Below, one piece after another: positions 1 to 9,204 of a stretch of 64,000 nt of DNA. Both the position numbers and the translations under genes were made by a program. The notes beneath the pieces were generated by a model, which saw only the letters and a program-made list of their open reading frames with translations, was not told the DNA's origin and did no database searches. Source of the stretch: Legionella tucsonensis (GTDB lineage Bacteria; Pseudomonadota; Gammaproteobacteria; Legionellales; Legionellaceae); assembly GCF_001468035.1 (NCBI RefSeq), contig NZ_LNZA01000001.1, positions 1,013,020 through 1,077,019 of the forward strand, read 5' to 3'. Positions within the stretch are counted from its first letter, which is position 1; each line of letters starts with the position of its first letter.

Positions 1-890
1 GCTATCCAATATTCATGTCCTTTAGCAGTTACCAGCTCAATCAATGCGGCACGGGAAGGATGATTATGTGCTGCAGTTACAGGTTTAACTCCATGTGCAA
101 TTAATTGCGAATAGTAATAATTTGCTCTTTTAGGATTGACCTGAATGCGTTTGTAGTGAGTACCTATTAGTTTAGCGTATTGGGCAACTCCATCATCGGG
201 TTTCCAGCCATGATGGTAGAAATAATTAGCAATACTTCCTATGGAGTCAGCATTGTTAGACACGAGATCGCGTTTGCCTGTATGATTAAAATCAACAGCG
301 AAATTACGGTAACTGCTTGGCATAAATTGTGGTTGACCAATGGCACCAGCATAAGAACCCTTGTATTGGGTTGCAGGTACTCCATGCTCACGACAAAGAA
401 GCAGGTATTCTTTTAATTCTTTAGTGAAATAAGGTGCGCGTTTGGGGTAGTTGAACGCTAATGTTGCCAAGGCATCAAGAACTCTATGTTCTCCTTGTCG
501 TTCTCCGTATAAAGTTTCCACACCTAGAATCGCAATAATAATTTCTGGGGGAACACCATATTTTTTTTGTGCTTTTTCTAATGCATTTCTGTTAGCAATC
601 CAATAGTCTAATCCTCCCTTTACGCGCATAGGGGTCAGAAACAAATCTTTATAAACATCCCAATTTTTCTTTTCATAAGGCTTTTCCATGGATTCGATGA
701 TATCGGGTCGAATGACAACTTGATTCATTATATGTGTAAGCTCTTTAGCATTAAAATGATACTCTTTGACCATGTTTTTGATGAAAAGTTGAACATCTTT
801 TCTTTGAGTAAATGCTGTATTTGAATAAGTTGAGAATGAAAGAAGTAGCAGTATCATTGCAATAAACCCCAAGCATGGTATTTGTCGCAT
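1..890 (-). CDS. mltB: Lytic murein transglycosylase B, partial (3' end beyond window)
   Basis: The minus-strand frame opens at ATG 890-888 behind a strong AGGAGG ribosome binding site and stays open to base 1, so the C-terminus is missing. The first 25 or so residues form a hydrophobic signal segment (CLGFIAMILLLLLSF). About 296 residues are visible. The block GVETLYGERQG holds the expected catalytic Glu of GH103 enzymes, and AIGQPQFMPSSYRNFAVDF is the family's substrate-groove block. MltB enzymes cleave the MurNAc-GlcNAc bond of peptidoglycan and leave 1,6-anhydro-MurNAc ends, usually on the periplasmic face. No lipobox Cys is obvious in the leader, so it may be soluble rather than a lipoprotein. 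It is divergent from lepA. Confidence 0.9.
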   Translation of the reverse strand, partial: MRQIPCLGFIAMILLLLSFSTYSNTAFTQRKDVQLFIKNMVKEYHFNAKELTHIMNQVVIRPDIIESMEKPYEKKNWDVYKDLFLTPMRVKGGLDYWIANRNALEKAQKKYGVPPEIIIAILGVETLYGERQGEHRVLDALATLAFNYPKRAPYFTKELKEYLLLCREHGVPATQYKGSYAGAIGQPQFMPSSYRNFAVDFNHTGKRDLVSNNADSIGSIANYFYHHGWKPDDGVAQYAKLIGTHYKRIQVNPKRANYYYSQLIAHGVKPVTAAHNHPSRAALIELVTAKGHEYWI

Positions 891-1012
891 AGCCCCTCCT
901 AATAATATGAACCTAAATTCTAAATCTTATTAAAAATGCGGTGTATTAGCAAATACTTTAAGGCTACGCATATTTAAGCTAAAATGCGCTATTTACAAAA
1001 AGGTTATTTCAG

Positions 1013-2818
1013 TTGAGTGATTTAAAGCGAATTCGTAATTTTTCAATTATTGCCCACATCGATCATGGTAAATCAACCTTGGCAGATCGATTTATCCAAA
1101 TTTGTGGTGGATTAACTGAGCGTGAAATGAGTGCTCAAGTACTTGATTCTATGGATATAGAGCGAGAGCGGGGCATCACGATTAAAGCTCAGTGTGTTTC
1201 GTTAAATTATACAGCAAAAGATGGTAAAGCCTATCTCTTGAATTTTATTGATACGCCAGGACACGTAGATTTCAGCTATGAGGTATCTCGTTCTCTAGCG
1301 GCTTGTGAAGGAGCTATTCTTGTTGTTGATGCAGCTCAAGGAGTGGAAGCACAAACGGTAGCTGTTTGTTACACTGCCATAGATCAATCATTATCTGTTT
1401 TACCTGTACTCAACAAAATTGATTTACCACAAGCTGAACCAGAACGTGTTATCTCAGAAATTGAAGATATTATTGGTCTTGATGCACATGATGCAATAAG
1501 AGTCAGTGCCAAAAGCGGTTTGGGTGTGGAGGATGTGCTTGAAGCTTTAGTGACTCATATTCCACCGCCAGAAGGTAATATCAATGAACCTTTGCAAGCA
1601 TTGATTATTGATTCATGGTTTGATAGTTATCTTGGCGTGGTTTCATTAGTTCGTATTGTAAATGGTTCAATACGTAAAGGTGATAAAATGAGGGTGATGT
1701 CTACCGGCCGTTCTTATGAAGTCGATCAAGTAGGCATATTTACTCCCAAACGTACTAAGCTCGATGTATTAAATGCTGGTGAAGTAGGTTATTTGGTAGC
1801 TGGAATTAAAGAAATTCAAGGTGCTCCGGTAGGTGATACACTTACTCTGGAAAAAAATTCTGCAGATAAGCCACTTCCTGGGTTTCAGCGTGTAAAACCA
1901 CAAGTTTATGCCGGTTTATTTCCTATAAGTTCAGATGATTTTGAAGCATTTCGCGAAGCTTTAGCTAAATTAAGTTTAAATGATGCCTCATTATTTTATG
2001 AGCCTGAATCTTCCGAAGCGTTAGGTTTTGGTTTTCGATGTGGTTTCTTGGGCATGTTGCACATGGAAATAGTGCAGGAACGTCTGGAGAGGGAATATAA
2101 TCTTGATTTAATATCTACTGCGCCTACTGTGGTTTATCAAATCTTGACCCAAAAAGGCGAGACGCTGTTGATTGATAATCCATCTCTTCTACCACCGCTT
2201 CCACAAATTAAAGAGATGTATGAACCGATTGTGAGAGCAAATATACTGGTGCCACAAGATTTTCTTGGGGCAATTATTACTTTGTGTATTGAACGCCGTG
2301 GTGTTCAGGTTAATATGACCTACAGTGGTCGCCAGGTTTCTGTAACCTATGATATTCCGATGAGTGAAGTGGTTTCTGACTTTTTTGACCGCTTAAAATC
2401 TGTGAGTCGTGGTTATGCTTCACTGGATTATAATTTTTTACGTTTTCAAGAAGCTGATTTGGTGAAAATGGATATCTTGATAAATAGTGAACGAGTGGAC
2501 GCGCTTTCAGTTATTGTTCATCGCTCTTCAGCACATAGCCGTGGAAAACTAATTGCCGATAAAATGCGTGATTTGATTCCACGGCAGATGTTTGATGTAG
2601 CAATTCAAGCGGCCTTAGGCAGTCATATTATTGCCAGACAAACGGTAAAGGCTTTACGTAAAAACGTTACGGCAAAATGTTACGGTGGCGATGTGACCCG
2701 AAAACGAAAATTATTGGAAAAGCAAAAAGCCGGGAAGAAACGCATGAAGCAAGTGGGGCATGTGGAGATACCTCAAGAAGCTTTTATGGCTGTTTTTCAA
2801 ACGGATAAAAAGAAATAG
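1013..2818 (+). CDS. lepA: Elongation factor 4 (LepA), back-translocating GTPase
   Basis: LepA is a cytosolic ribosome-associated GTPase that acts on stalled or mistranslocated ribosomes and in 30S biogenesis. The protein has 601 residues, the family length. G1 is AHIDHGKST (about residues 14-22), DTPGHVDF is the G3 block and NKIDLP is G4. The EF-G-like domains follow, with the LepA-specific basic C-terminus [20 protein letters not shown]. The start is a TTG at 1013, chosen because the conserved N-terminus [20 protein letters not shown] begins exactly there. An AAGG lies about 10 bases upstream. It precedes lepB but is separated from it by a palindromic repeat element. Confidence 0.97.
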   Translation: MSDLKRIRNFSIIAHIDHGKSTLADRFIQICGGLTEREMSAQVLDSMDIERERGITIKAQCVSLNYTAKDGKAYLLNFIDTPGHVDFSYEVSRSLAACEGAILVVDAAQGVEAQTVAVCYTAIDQSLSVLPVLNKIDLPQAEPERVISEIEDIIGLDAHDAIRVSAKSGLGVEDVLEALVTHIPPPEGNINEPLQALIIDSWFDSYLGVVSLVRIVNGSIRKGDKMRVMSTGRSYEVDQVGIFTPKRTKLDVLNAGEVGYLVAGIKEIQGAPVGDTLTLEKNSADKPLPGFQRVKPQVYAGLFPISSDDFEAFREALAKLSLNDASLFYEPESSEALGFGFRCGFLGMLHMEIVQERLEREYNLDLISTAPTVVYQILTQKGETLLIDNPSLLPPLPQIKEMYEPIVRANILVPQDFLGAIITLCIERRGVQVNMTYSGRQVSVTYDIPMSEVVSDFFDRLKSVSRGYASLDYNFLRFQEADLVKMDILINSERVDALSVIVHRSSAHSRGKLIADKMRDLIPRQMFDVAIQAALGSHIIARQTVKALRKNVTAKCYGGDVTRKRKLLEKQKAGKKRMKQVGHVEIPQEAFMAVFQTDKKK

Positions 2819-2957
2819 GTCTATATACATTTCGCCAGCTTGAGCCAAAATGGCCTGATTTTTGAGTACCGAAACGCAGCACATACGGAGTATAAGATCA
2901 TCAGAACGCGGAAAAGCAGTGCAGTTTGGCAAAGATAGTGGAAATGGAAACAGACCC
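2819..2957. repeat. Imperfect palindromic intergenic repeat, copy A
   Basis: The element fills most of the lepA-lepB gap. Its ends are related in inverted orientation: it begins with GGTCTATATACATTTCG and ends with GGAAATGGAAACAGACC. The internal block TGAGTACCGAAACGCAGCAC recurs, inverted, in copy B at 3820-3957 on the other side of lepB. The terminal pattern matches copy C near 35850. It carries no credible ORF. It looks like a non-autonomous MITE or REP-type repeat that can form a long stem in RNA. Confidence 0.6.
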
Positions 2958-3028
2958 TAATATAAGGGCGGCATATTAATGCTAATACGTCTCATTATAA
3001 AATTTAAGTTTGATTAGGATATAAATTT

Positions 3029-3784
3029 ATGAATTTTGCTTTAATATTGGTTGTCCTGTCTTTTGTCAGTGGGTTTATTTACCTTTTAGACATAATATTC
3101 TGGTCAAAAAAACGGACTGAGGATCAAAAGCCCAATCGTATTATTGAATATTCACGATCCTTTTTTCCTGTGTTTTTTATTGTCTTAATTTTACGCTCAT
3201 TCCTCATTGAACCTTTTCGTATTCCTTCGGGATCATTGGAACCCACATTGCTTGTTGGTGATTTCGTAGCGGTAAACAAATTTATTTATGGGTTAAGGCT
3301 TCCTGTTTGGGAAAAGAAAGTTGTTTCAATCTCAGATCCTAAAACAGGCGAGGTCGCTGTATTTCGATGGCCACCTGACCCTTCCTATGATTATATTAAA
3401 AGGGTAATAGGAGTTCCCGGAGATAAAATTAGTTATCACAATAAGGTATTAACAATTAATGGAAAGGAAGCAAAGCAGACTTTTCTTGGGTACACTATTG
3501 ATGAAAGTTCTGGAAAGCCTGTTGCTAAATATCAAGAAAATTTAAATGGTACTGTGCATAATATTTTCATGCGAATGGATGTTCCTGCTGTGGACTTTGA
3601 TATTGTAGTACCCGAAGGAAATTATTTCATGATGGGTGATAATCGAGATGACAGTGCTGACAGCAGATTTTGGGGATTTGTACCTGAGCCCTATTTGCGA
3701 GGTAAAGCATTTTTGGTTTGGATGAGTTGGAATGGTAAGACTGATAACGTTCGTTGGTCAAGAATAGGAAAGTTAATCCCTTAA
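3029..3784 (+). CDS. lepB: Signal peptidase I
   Basis: This membrane-bound serine protease removes Sec and Tat signal peptides on the periplasmic side. It has 251 residues. Two N-terminal membrane segments lie near residues 3-24 and 46-62. Box B is IPSGSLEPTL, with nucleophile Ser69. The general-base Lys124 is in DYIKRVIGVPGD, and box E is MMGDNRDDSADSRFWG. In the usual PSGSM motif the residue after the nucleophile is Met, but here it is Leu70. The start is ATG 3029 after TTAGGATATAAATTT. The gene lies between two inverted copies of the same palindromic repeat, so it may be transcribed somewhat apart from lepA. Confidence 0.96.
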   Translation: MNFALILVVLSFVSGFIYLLDIIFWSKKRTEDQKPNRIIEYSRSFFPVFFIVLILRSFLIEPFRIPSGSLEPTLLVGDFVAVNKFIYGLRLPVWEKKVVSISDPKTGEVAVFRWPPDPSYDYIKRVIGVPGDKISYHNKVLTINGKEAKQTFLGYTIDESSGKPVAKYQENLNGTVHNIFMRMDVPAVDFDIVVPEGNYFMMGDNRDDSADSRFWGFVPEPYLRGKAFLVWMSWNGKTDNVRWSRIGKLIP

Positions 3785-3819
3785 GTATTTGGTATTTATT
3801 TTCAGAGTAAAATGCTTCG

Positions 3820-3957
3820 ATTAGGATCTATTTTCAATTCTACTATCTTAGTCAAAATGGTATGATTTTATGTGCCCAGATACTCACATGCTTCATGTAT
3901 GCTGCGTTTCGGTGTTCTAAAATCACACCATTTTGCCTCAATAGTAAATTGGAATAG
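3820..3957. repeat. Imperfect palindromic intergenic repeat, copy B (inverted relative to copy A)
   Basis: The ends GATCTATTTTCAATTCTACT and AGTAAATTGGAATAGCC are near-reverse complements, and inner blocks CAAAATGGTATGATTTT and AAAATCACACCATTTTG also pair. The central ATGCTGCGTTTCGGTGTTC is the reverse complement, with a few changes, of the core of copy A. The pair therefore brackets lepB in opposite orientation. There is no ORF. Confidence 0.6.
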
Positions 3958-3980
3958 CCCCCAGTAAAAAGGAATAACGA

Positions 3981-4373
3981 ATGTACAAACAAAAGGGAAT
4001 GACATTTATAGGGATGTTATTTACAGTAGTAGTTATTATTATGGCAGCAACGATCGTAATGCGTGTTGTTCCAGTTTATTTGCAGTATTATTCCATTATC
4101 AAGTCGATAAAAGGATTAAATGAGGTATCTCCATCTTCATTAACCGGCGACCCCATGGTTGATGTTAATGCTCTAAAGAGTAGTTTGGATAAACGTCTGG
4201 ATATTAATGGGGTAGAAAGTTTAAAGGGAAATCAGTTAATGATTGAGCCCATTGGAGCTAATAAATTTAGAGTGAAATTGAAATATCAGGTAATTAAGCC
4301 TTTAGTATACAATGTAAGCTTATTATTTGATTTTGATCATACTGAAGAGGTTATAACAGGCAGTGAAAGTTGA
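3981..4373 (+). CDS. DUF4845 membrane-anchored protein
   Basis: This is a 130-residue protein with one N-terminal membrane helix (about residues 7-29, MTFIGMLFTVVVIIMAATIV) and an extracytoplasmic remainder with an alternating beta-like C-terminal half. Short proteins of this kind sit between lepB and rnc in many gammaproteobacteria and carry the DUF4845 label. The N-terminus resembles a type IV pilin-like leader (KQKGMTFIGML), which I note but do not press. No biochemical function is known to me. It overlaps rnc by 11 bases, which suggests translational coupling. Confidence 0.85.
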   Translation: MYKQKGMTFIGMLFTVVVIIMAATIVMRVVPVYLQYYSIIKSIKGLNEVSPSSLTGDPMVDVNALKSSLDKRLDINGVESLKGNQLMIEPIGANKFRVKLKYQVIKPLVYNVSLLFDFDHTEEVITGSES

Positions 4374-5043
4374 TTTAGAAAGGTTATGCAGACGATTAAA
4401 TTATCAATTCAATAATATTGCTTATCTCAAGCAAGCTTTAACGCATTGTAGTGTAGGCAGTGAAAACTATGAGCGCTTCGAGTTCCTTGGAGATTCAATT
4501 TTGAGTTTTATAATTGCCAATGAACTGTTTCATCGATTTCCTTTCCAAAGTGAAGGTCAATTAAGTCGCTTGCGTTCCTTTTTGGTTCGAGGCGAGATGT
4601 TGGTTGAGCTGGCAAAAGAAATTGATCTGGGAGATTTTCTTTTTTTAGGGCAGGGAGAACTGAAGAGTGGTGGTTTTCGTCGTGCTTCAATCCTTTCAGA
4701 TGCGATGGAAGCTGTTTTTGCAGCAATTTTTCTTGATGGTGGAATAGAGCCTGTAAAAAAGGTCATTCTGGGACTATATCGTTCCAGACTCGAAGATTCT
4801 AATTTAAATGATTGCTTAAAAGATGCCAAAACTCGGCTGCAGGAATATTTGCAAGCTGAAAAAATTGCTCTTCCTGAGTACACTTTGACCAAGATTGAAG
4901 GGGATGAACACAATCAAATTTTTTATATTACTTGTATTGTTAATGGGGCAAAGCAAAAGACTTTTGGTCAAGGATCTAATCGACGAAAAGCTGAGCAATT
5001 GGCTGCAAAGTCGATGTTAGAACTGTTGCGTTCTGGTAAGTAG
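4363..5043 (+). CDS. rnc: Ribonuclease III
   Basis: RNase III is a double-strand-specific endonuclease that processes rRNA precursors and structured mRNAs in the cytosol. The protein has 226 residues. The signature ERFEFLGDSIL spans residues 37-47 and includes metal-binding Glu40 and Asp44. The second acidic pair is in SDAMEAVFAA (Asp113, Glu116). A double-stranded RNA-binding domain follows from about residue 152 (DAKTRLQEYLQAEKIALPEY through SNRRKAEQLAAKSML). The start is GTG 4363, inside the end of the DUF4845 gene. An era gene, often next in such operons, is not present here. Instead an inverted repeat (GATGTTGAG at 5068 and CTCAACATC at 5111) follows the stop. Confidence 0.96.
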   Translation: MKVDLERLCRRLNYQFNNIAYLKQALTHCSVGSENYERFEFLGDSILSFIIANELFHRFPFQSEGQLSRLRSFLVRGEMLVELAKEIDLGDFLFLGQGELKSGGFRRASILSDAMEAVFAAIFLDGGIEPVKKVILGLYRSRLEDSNLNDCLKDAKTRLQEYLQAEKIALPEYTLTKIEGDEHNQIFYITCIVNGAKQKTFGQGSNRRKAEQLAAKSMLELLRSGK

Positions 5044-5184
5044 AAAGTTTTATCTATTGATAACCCGGATGTTGAGAAGACTCACTTTCATACTCAGGTC
5101 AGGGACCGTACTCAACATCTGCTTGAGTTAAGACACATATTGAGACATTGACCTTATCCCTAAAATCAAAATTAACGCCTCCAT

Positions 5185-5470
5185 TTAAATAATTGATTTT
5201 CGTAACCTCATCCAACCTTGAACATTTTGAAGAAAACCCTCTTTTTCATCTAAATCAAAAAAAAATTGCTTGTCAGGATCAATAAGGTAGGGTTCTCCAT
5301 CTTCATCTACATCTAATGTAAGCATGATCCAAATCTTCACATTCCAGACTGACTAACATCAAGTCAACCTTGTTTGGTTTTGTATCATCTCAAAGAAATC
5401 TTCTGGATTTTTGATCCTAACGTCTTCACTATAATGTCTGGGATAAATTCGTTCCTCTATAGGATCATTA
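5185..5470 (-). pseudogene. Decayed small gene (frameshifted remnant)
   Basis: This covers most of the 433-base gap between rnc and the ABC-F gene. On the minus strand one frame near 5463-5344 reads CSRGNDPIEERIYPRHYSED and continues VRIKNPEDFFEMIQNQT before a stop. A second frame from ATG 5325 to the stop at 5185 reads 46 residues starting MLTLDVDEDGEPYLIDPDKQ, acidic and protein-like. The two look like parts of one ancestral protein split by frameshifts, with a third short stretch (LVSLECEDLDHAYI) between them. I do not recognise the family. An alternative is that the 46-codon ORF alone is a functional gene, but it has no clear ribosome binding site. Confidence 0.4.
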
Positions 5471-5476
5471 CCTCGG

Positions 5477-7327
5477 CTACACCAAATCTTCCAAGCTGCT
5501 GCTAATTTCTAACCATTCTTCTTCAGCTTGATTTAAAGATGAGTGAGTGGATGTGCGTTTTTGTACCAATTGATTGAGTTTATTTTGCTGAGCATCGTCC
5601 TCATACAGAGTGGAATCACCCAGTTGGGTATCCAGCCTGGAAATTTCATTTTGATATTGTTCAATTAATTGTTCCAATTTTTTCAGACGATTTTGTAATG
5701 TTTTCTTCTCTTTATAATCATTTACCGCTGAGGCAATAGTATTTTCTTTAACGGCATCTTTAGTTTGTAACCAAGAATAATAATCATCCAAGTCACCATC
5801 AAAAGCTTGTACTTTCTGTTGGTATATTAGATAAAAATTATCCACGCTGGTTCTGAGCATATGACGGTCATGAGAAATCAGGATTAACGCACCTTCATAA
5901 CTTTGTAGTGCAAGCTCAATGGCTGATCGCATCCCAAGATCTAAATGGTTTGTTGGTTCATCAAGCAGGAGCAGATTGGGTTTAAGCCAAACAAGTTTCG
6001 CTAAAGCCAAGCGTGCTTTTTCACCGCCGGAAAAGTGATTTATAGGTTGTACTGCCATATCACCAGTAAAATTAAAGCCGCCTAAAAAATCACGAATTGT
6101 CTGTTCACGTACTTCAGGCGACAAAACTTGAATTGTTTCTACTGGACTTAAATTACAGTCTAATTGTTCTAATTGATGTTGTGCATAATAGCCAATTTTT
6201 AAATGTGCTGAACGGTGAATCGTACCATTCAAAGGAGCTAAAAACCCGGTTAATGTTTTAATTAAAGTTGACTTTCCTTCACCATTTGGACCGAGTAGGG
6301 CTACTCGGTCGCCAGGGTTGAGTGAAAGATTAATTCTTTTTAGTATAGATTTTTCGGTTTGATACCCTGCATCAACCATATTACATTGAATTAATGGATT
6401 TCCTGCCCGCGGACAGGGGAAGAAATCAAAAGAAAAAGGTGAGTCAACTTGCGCTGCAGCAATAATTTCCATTCTCTCTATGGCTTTAAGACGTCCTTGC
6501 GCCTGTTTTGCCTTAGTTGCTTTTGCTCTAAAACGATTTACAAAAGACATCATATGATTGATTTTTGTTTGTTGTTTTTCATACATAGCTTGTTGTAAAG
6601 CCAATTGTTGTGCATGTGTTTTTTCAAAAAAACTGTAATTACCACTATAAAGAGTTAGCTTTTGTTTCTCAATATGCAAAATATGAGTAACAAAAGCATC
6701 AAGAAATTCTCGGTCATGAGAAATAAGAATAATCGTGCTGGGACTTTGCTTCAAAAAACGTTCGAGCCAAAAAATTGCTTCCATGTCCAAATGGTTCGTA
6801 GGTTCATCCAGTAAAAGTAAATCAGCTGGTTTCATTAAACAACGAGCAAGGCTTAAACGCATTCGCCAGCCTCCGGAAAAACTATTTACTGAGGCGTGTT
6901 GTTGTTCACCTCTAAAACCAAGTCCAGACATGATCGTAGCTGCTTGGGCTGGTTTACTGTAGCCTGCTGTATGACTTAATTCTTCATGACATGCGAGTAC
7001 TTCAGCATCATTACCCATAGTTTCTGCTTCGTGCAAGCGATGGAGTAACTTCATATAACTATCATCGCCGCCTAAGACAAAATCTAACGCTTTTTCATCG
7101 CTGTCAGGTAATTGCTGAGATAAATGACTGATCGTGAGTTGAGGATTAATTAAAAACTCACCAAAATCCGGAGTTAATTTTCCTAGTAAAAAATCAAATA
7201 ATGTTGATTTACCGCAACCATTATGACCGATAAGACCTATTTTTTGCTTTTCATATAAAGTGGTATTGACTTTGTCCAATAAAATTTTAGTGCCACGACT
7301 AAGAGTAATTTGACGAAGAGTAAGCAT
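5477..7327 (-). CDS. ABC-F family ATPase, YheS-like
   Basis: This is a soluble twin-ATPase protein of 616 residues without membrane segments, so it is a ribosome-associated ABC-F factor rather than a transporter. Walker A 1 is GHNGCGKST (34-42), signature 1 is SFSGGWRMR (about 149-157) and Walker B 1 is LLLLDEPTNHLD. The second set is GPNGEGKST near residue 350, HFSGGEKAR and LLLLDEPTNHLD. A charged linker (KQQTKINHMMSFVNRFRAKA) separates the halves, and a coiled C-terminal tail (LQNRLKKLEQLIEQYQNEIS) ends the protein. Length and tail match YheS more than Uup or EttA. ABC-F factors of this type relieve ribosome stalling, and the exact role of this one is inferred. The start ATG 7327 follows an integrase gene on the same strand. 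Confidence 0.9.
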   Translation of the reverse strand: MLTLRQITLSRGTKILLDKVNTTLYEKQKIGLIGHNGCGKSTLFDFLLGKLTPDFGEFLINPQLTISHLSQQLPDSDEKALDFVLGGDDSYMKLLHRLHEAETMGNDAEVLACHEELSHTAGYSKPAQAATIMSGLGFRGEQQHASVNSFSGGWRMRLSLARCLMKPADLLLLDEPTNHLDMEAIFWLERFLKQSPSTIILISHDREFLDAFVTHILHIEKQKLTLYSGNYSFFEKTHAQQLALQQAMYEKQQTKINHMMSFVNRFRAKATKAKQAQGRLKAIERMEIIAAAQVDSPFSFDFFPCPRAGNPLIQCNMVDAGYQTEKSILKRINLSLNPGDRVALLGPNGEGKSTLIKTLTGFLAPLNGTIHRSAHLKIGYYAQHQLEQLDCNLSPVETIQVLSPEVREQTIRDFLGGFNFTGDMAVQPINHFSGGEKARLALAKLVWLKPNLLLLDEPTNHLDLGMRSAIELALQSYEGALILISHDRHMLRTSVDNFYLIYQQKVQAFDGDLDDYYSWLQTKDAVKENTIASAVNDYKEKKTLQNRLKKLEQLIEQYQNEISRLDTQLGDSTLYEDDAQQNKLNQLVQKRTSTHSSLNQAEEEWLEISSSLEDLV

Positions 7328-7372
7328 GATAAATCTTTAGCTGCAAATGAATTAATTTTAACACAAAAATAT

Positions 7373-8605
7373 CTAGCTTGGTTCGGGCTCTATCGTTTTT
7401 TTCCTGGCTGATTTGTAGCGGGCCTGTTTCTCAATATCAATGTAGCGATCAGTTGTTGCACTGGAGCTATGGCCAGCATCATCTCGTACATGTTCACGAG
7501 GGCGAATTTTAACGTCCTCAGAAATTCCGGTATGTCTTAACCAGTGGACAGTGGCTGCTGCCAAATTATCTGCTTCCTCAATATGACCTTTTATTCTTAG
7601 TTGTTCACCAGCTAAGTCAAAACAGCGCTGAATGATTCTTCTTAGTGGTGCAGTATCACTCATGGGACCATTACCACGAATCTTGGGGATAAGTGGTGTA
7701 TTATCAGCTGGAGAGGGAAGAGGGGACAAGCCTAGGAAACAACGCCATCGCATTAAACTCTCTAACATGGCATCACTCACTGCGATTTGTCGTTCTTTAT
7801 TTCCTTTACCGACGGTAGTAAACCACCAGTGGCCGTTACTGTCCTTAGAAAAATCATTCATACTCGGAATCCACCGTTTACTTGCTGCCAGTTCAGATAT
7901 GCGTAAATACATACCAAACAACAGGCTCAGCATGAACCGCGTTCGCTCATGCTTCAAGGGGGATTCTTCTGCAAGAGATTCGGCTGCTTCCAATACTGCT
8001 CCCCATTGAACCAAGCTAAGTCTGCGTATGGGAGCATTATGTTGTTTCTTTCGAATAAATTTACTTTTTTGACGAATTAGAGTGACCGGATTAGAGGCCA
8101 AATACTCTTCAGCAATTAAAAAATTAAACAAAGTACTTAAAATAGCAAATATTTCTTGAATAGCCCCTTGAGATAAATTGAATTGATCAATTTCAGGCTT
8201 AAGTCCATTTTTTATTGCAGATTTACTTAAGGTAACTACAAAAGGTTTCCATTCTTCATTAGGAATACGTTTTCCTTCTTTTTCAATAAAACGGGGCACC
8301 TTTTTTAAACTGATCCATGATTTAGGTGGATTTTGGCAAAAATGAATGTATTGCTCTATATCATCACGTTTCAATTCGTTTATTGCAGCTTGCTTAATTA
8401 ACCAGCACCATTGCAATAAACGCTCCGTTTCTCTACGGTAGCTGTTAAATGTGCCTTGACTACCGGTATAACTTTTCAGAAAACTTAAAGCGTAATTAAA
8501 ATCATTTTGAAAGCGCATATCTGGCAATACGACATGTTCGTGATTTTTATGTAAGTAATTCATATTGTCGAAGATAGGAAGTAGTTTAAATTTCATAATA
8601 TTCAT
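7373..8605 (-). CDS. Tyrosine-type site-specific recombinase (integrase)
   Basis: The protein has 410 residues. An N-terminal SAM-like DNA-binding part (FLKSYTGSQGTFNSYRRETE) is followed by the catalytic domain. Visible catalytic residues are the first Arg in GMYLRISELA, Lys in TVGKGNKERQI, the box HWLRHTG (His354, Arg357), His379 in DAGHSSS and the nucleophile Tyr388 in TTDRYIDIEK. The set is complete, so the enzyme could be active in DNA breakage and joining. It lies 238 bases from a cluster of four tRNA genes, which are common integration targets, but no other mobile-element gene and no duplicated tRNA end is visible. It may be a fixed chromosomal gene. Several Met codons compete at the start, and none has a good ribosome binding site. 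Confidence 0.88.
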   Translation of the reverse strand: MNIMKFKLLPIFDNMNYLHKNHEHVVLPDMRFQNDFNYALSFLKSYTGSQGTFNSYRRETERLLQWCWLIKQAAINELKRDDIEQYIHFCQNPPKSWISLKKVPRFIEKEGKRIPNEEWKPFVVTLSKSAIKNGLKPEIDQFNLSQGAIQEIFAILSTLFNFLIAEEYLASNPVTLIRQKSKFIRKKQHNAPIRRLSLVQWGAVLEAAESLAEESPLKHERTRFMLSLLFGMYLRISELAASKRWIPSMNDFSKDSNGHWWFTTVGKGNKERQIAVSDAMLESLMRWRCFLGLSPLPSPADNTPLIPKIRGNGPMSDTAPLRRIIQRCFDLAGEQLRIKGHIEEADNLAAATVHWLRHTGISEDVKIRPREHVRDDAGHSSSATTDRYIDIEKQARYKSARKKTIEPEPS

Positions 8606-8843
8606 TGGGAATTAATTATAATCACTAATGCTAGCTGAAAAGTGATGAATATACGAGTAGGAGTAGGAGTCTAAATATTTGTATGTACATTCAGCTATAT
8701 GGTTCAAAAAAATATCGATTTGTTTAAGCTAAATAAGTATCTTCACACATTAAATAAAATTAATGAAAATTAAATGATTTAAGATATTGACCTTGATGAA
8801 AGCACCTAGTATTATCTGCGCTCTGTCCTTGGGACGGGTTTTA

Positions 8844-8920
8844 CGGGGTGTAGCGCAGTCTGGTAGCGCGCCTGCTTTGGGAGCAGGATGTCGGGGGTTC
8901 GAATCCCTCCACCCCGACCA
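8844..8920 (+). tRNA. tRNA-Pro (TGG)
   Basis: The acceptor stem CGGGGTG pairs with CACCCCG, and CCA is encoded. The anticodon stem CCTGC/GCAGG holds the loop TTTGGGA with anticodon TGG. The T arm is GGGGGTTCGAATCCCTC. It is the first of four closely spaced tRNA genes. Confidence 0.97.
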
Positions 8921-8924
8921 AGAT

Positions 8925-9001
8925 GCGCCCGTAGCTCATCTGGATAGAGCATCGGCCTTCTAAGCCGAGGGTAGCAGGTTCGAATCCTGCCGGGCGTGCC
9001 A
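8925..9001 (+). tRNA. tRNA-Arg (TCT)
   Basis: The acceptor GCGCCCG pairs with CGGGCGT (one G-T pair), followed by G and CCA. The anticodon arm TCGGC-CTTCTAA-GCCGA gives anticodon TCT. Only four bases separate it from tRNA-Pro, so the two are cut from one transcript. Confidence 0.97.
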
Positions 9002-9044
9002 GCCCAGATCTTGTTCATAAGAATTTCTGGTAAAAAGTTTTTAT

Positions 9045-9121
9045 GGTGAGCGTAGCTCAGTTGGTAGAGCCCCGGGTTGTGATCCCGGTTGTCGTGGGTT
9101 CGAGTCCCATCGTTCACCCCA
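9045..9121 (+). tRNA. tRNA-His (GTG)
   Basis: The acceptor GGTGAGCG includes the extra G at position -1 that pairs with C73, the identity mark of tRNA-His. The 3' side is CGTTCACC followed by CCA. The anticodon arm CCGGG-TTGTGAT-CCCGG gives GTG. Confidence 0.97.
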
Positions 9122-9204
9122 TTTGAGAAAAAATGGTTTATCGCTAAAGATTTTATCTGAGTCTTTACAAGACCGAATTACTGATTGATAATCCAACCTG
9201 ATTT

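Noticed and set aside
180-416. 78-codon plus-strand frame
   Set aside because: It is antisense to mltB, whose protein has clear family motifs.
7632-8009. 125-codon plus-strand frame
   Set aside because: It is antisense to the catalytic domain of the integrase, which has all the expected residues.
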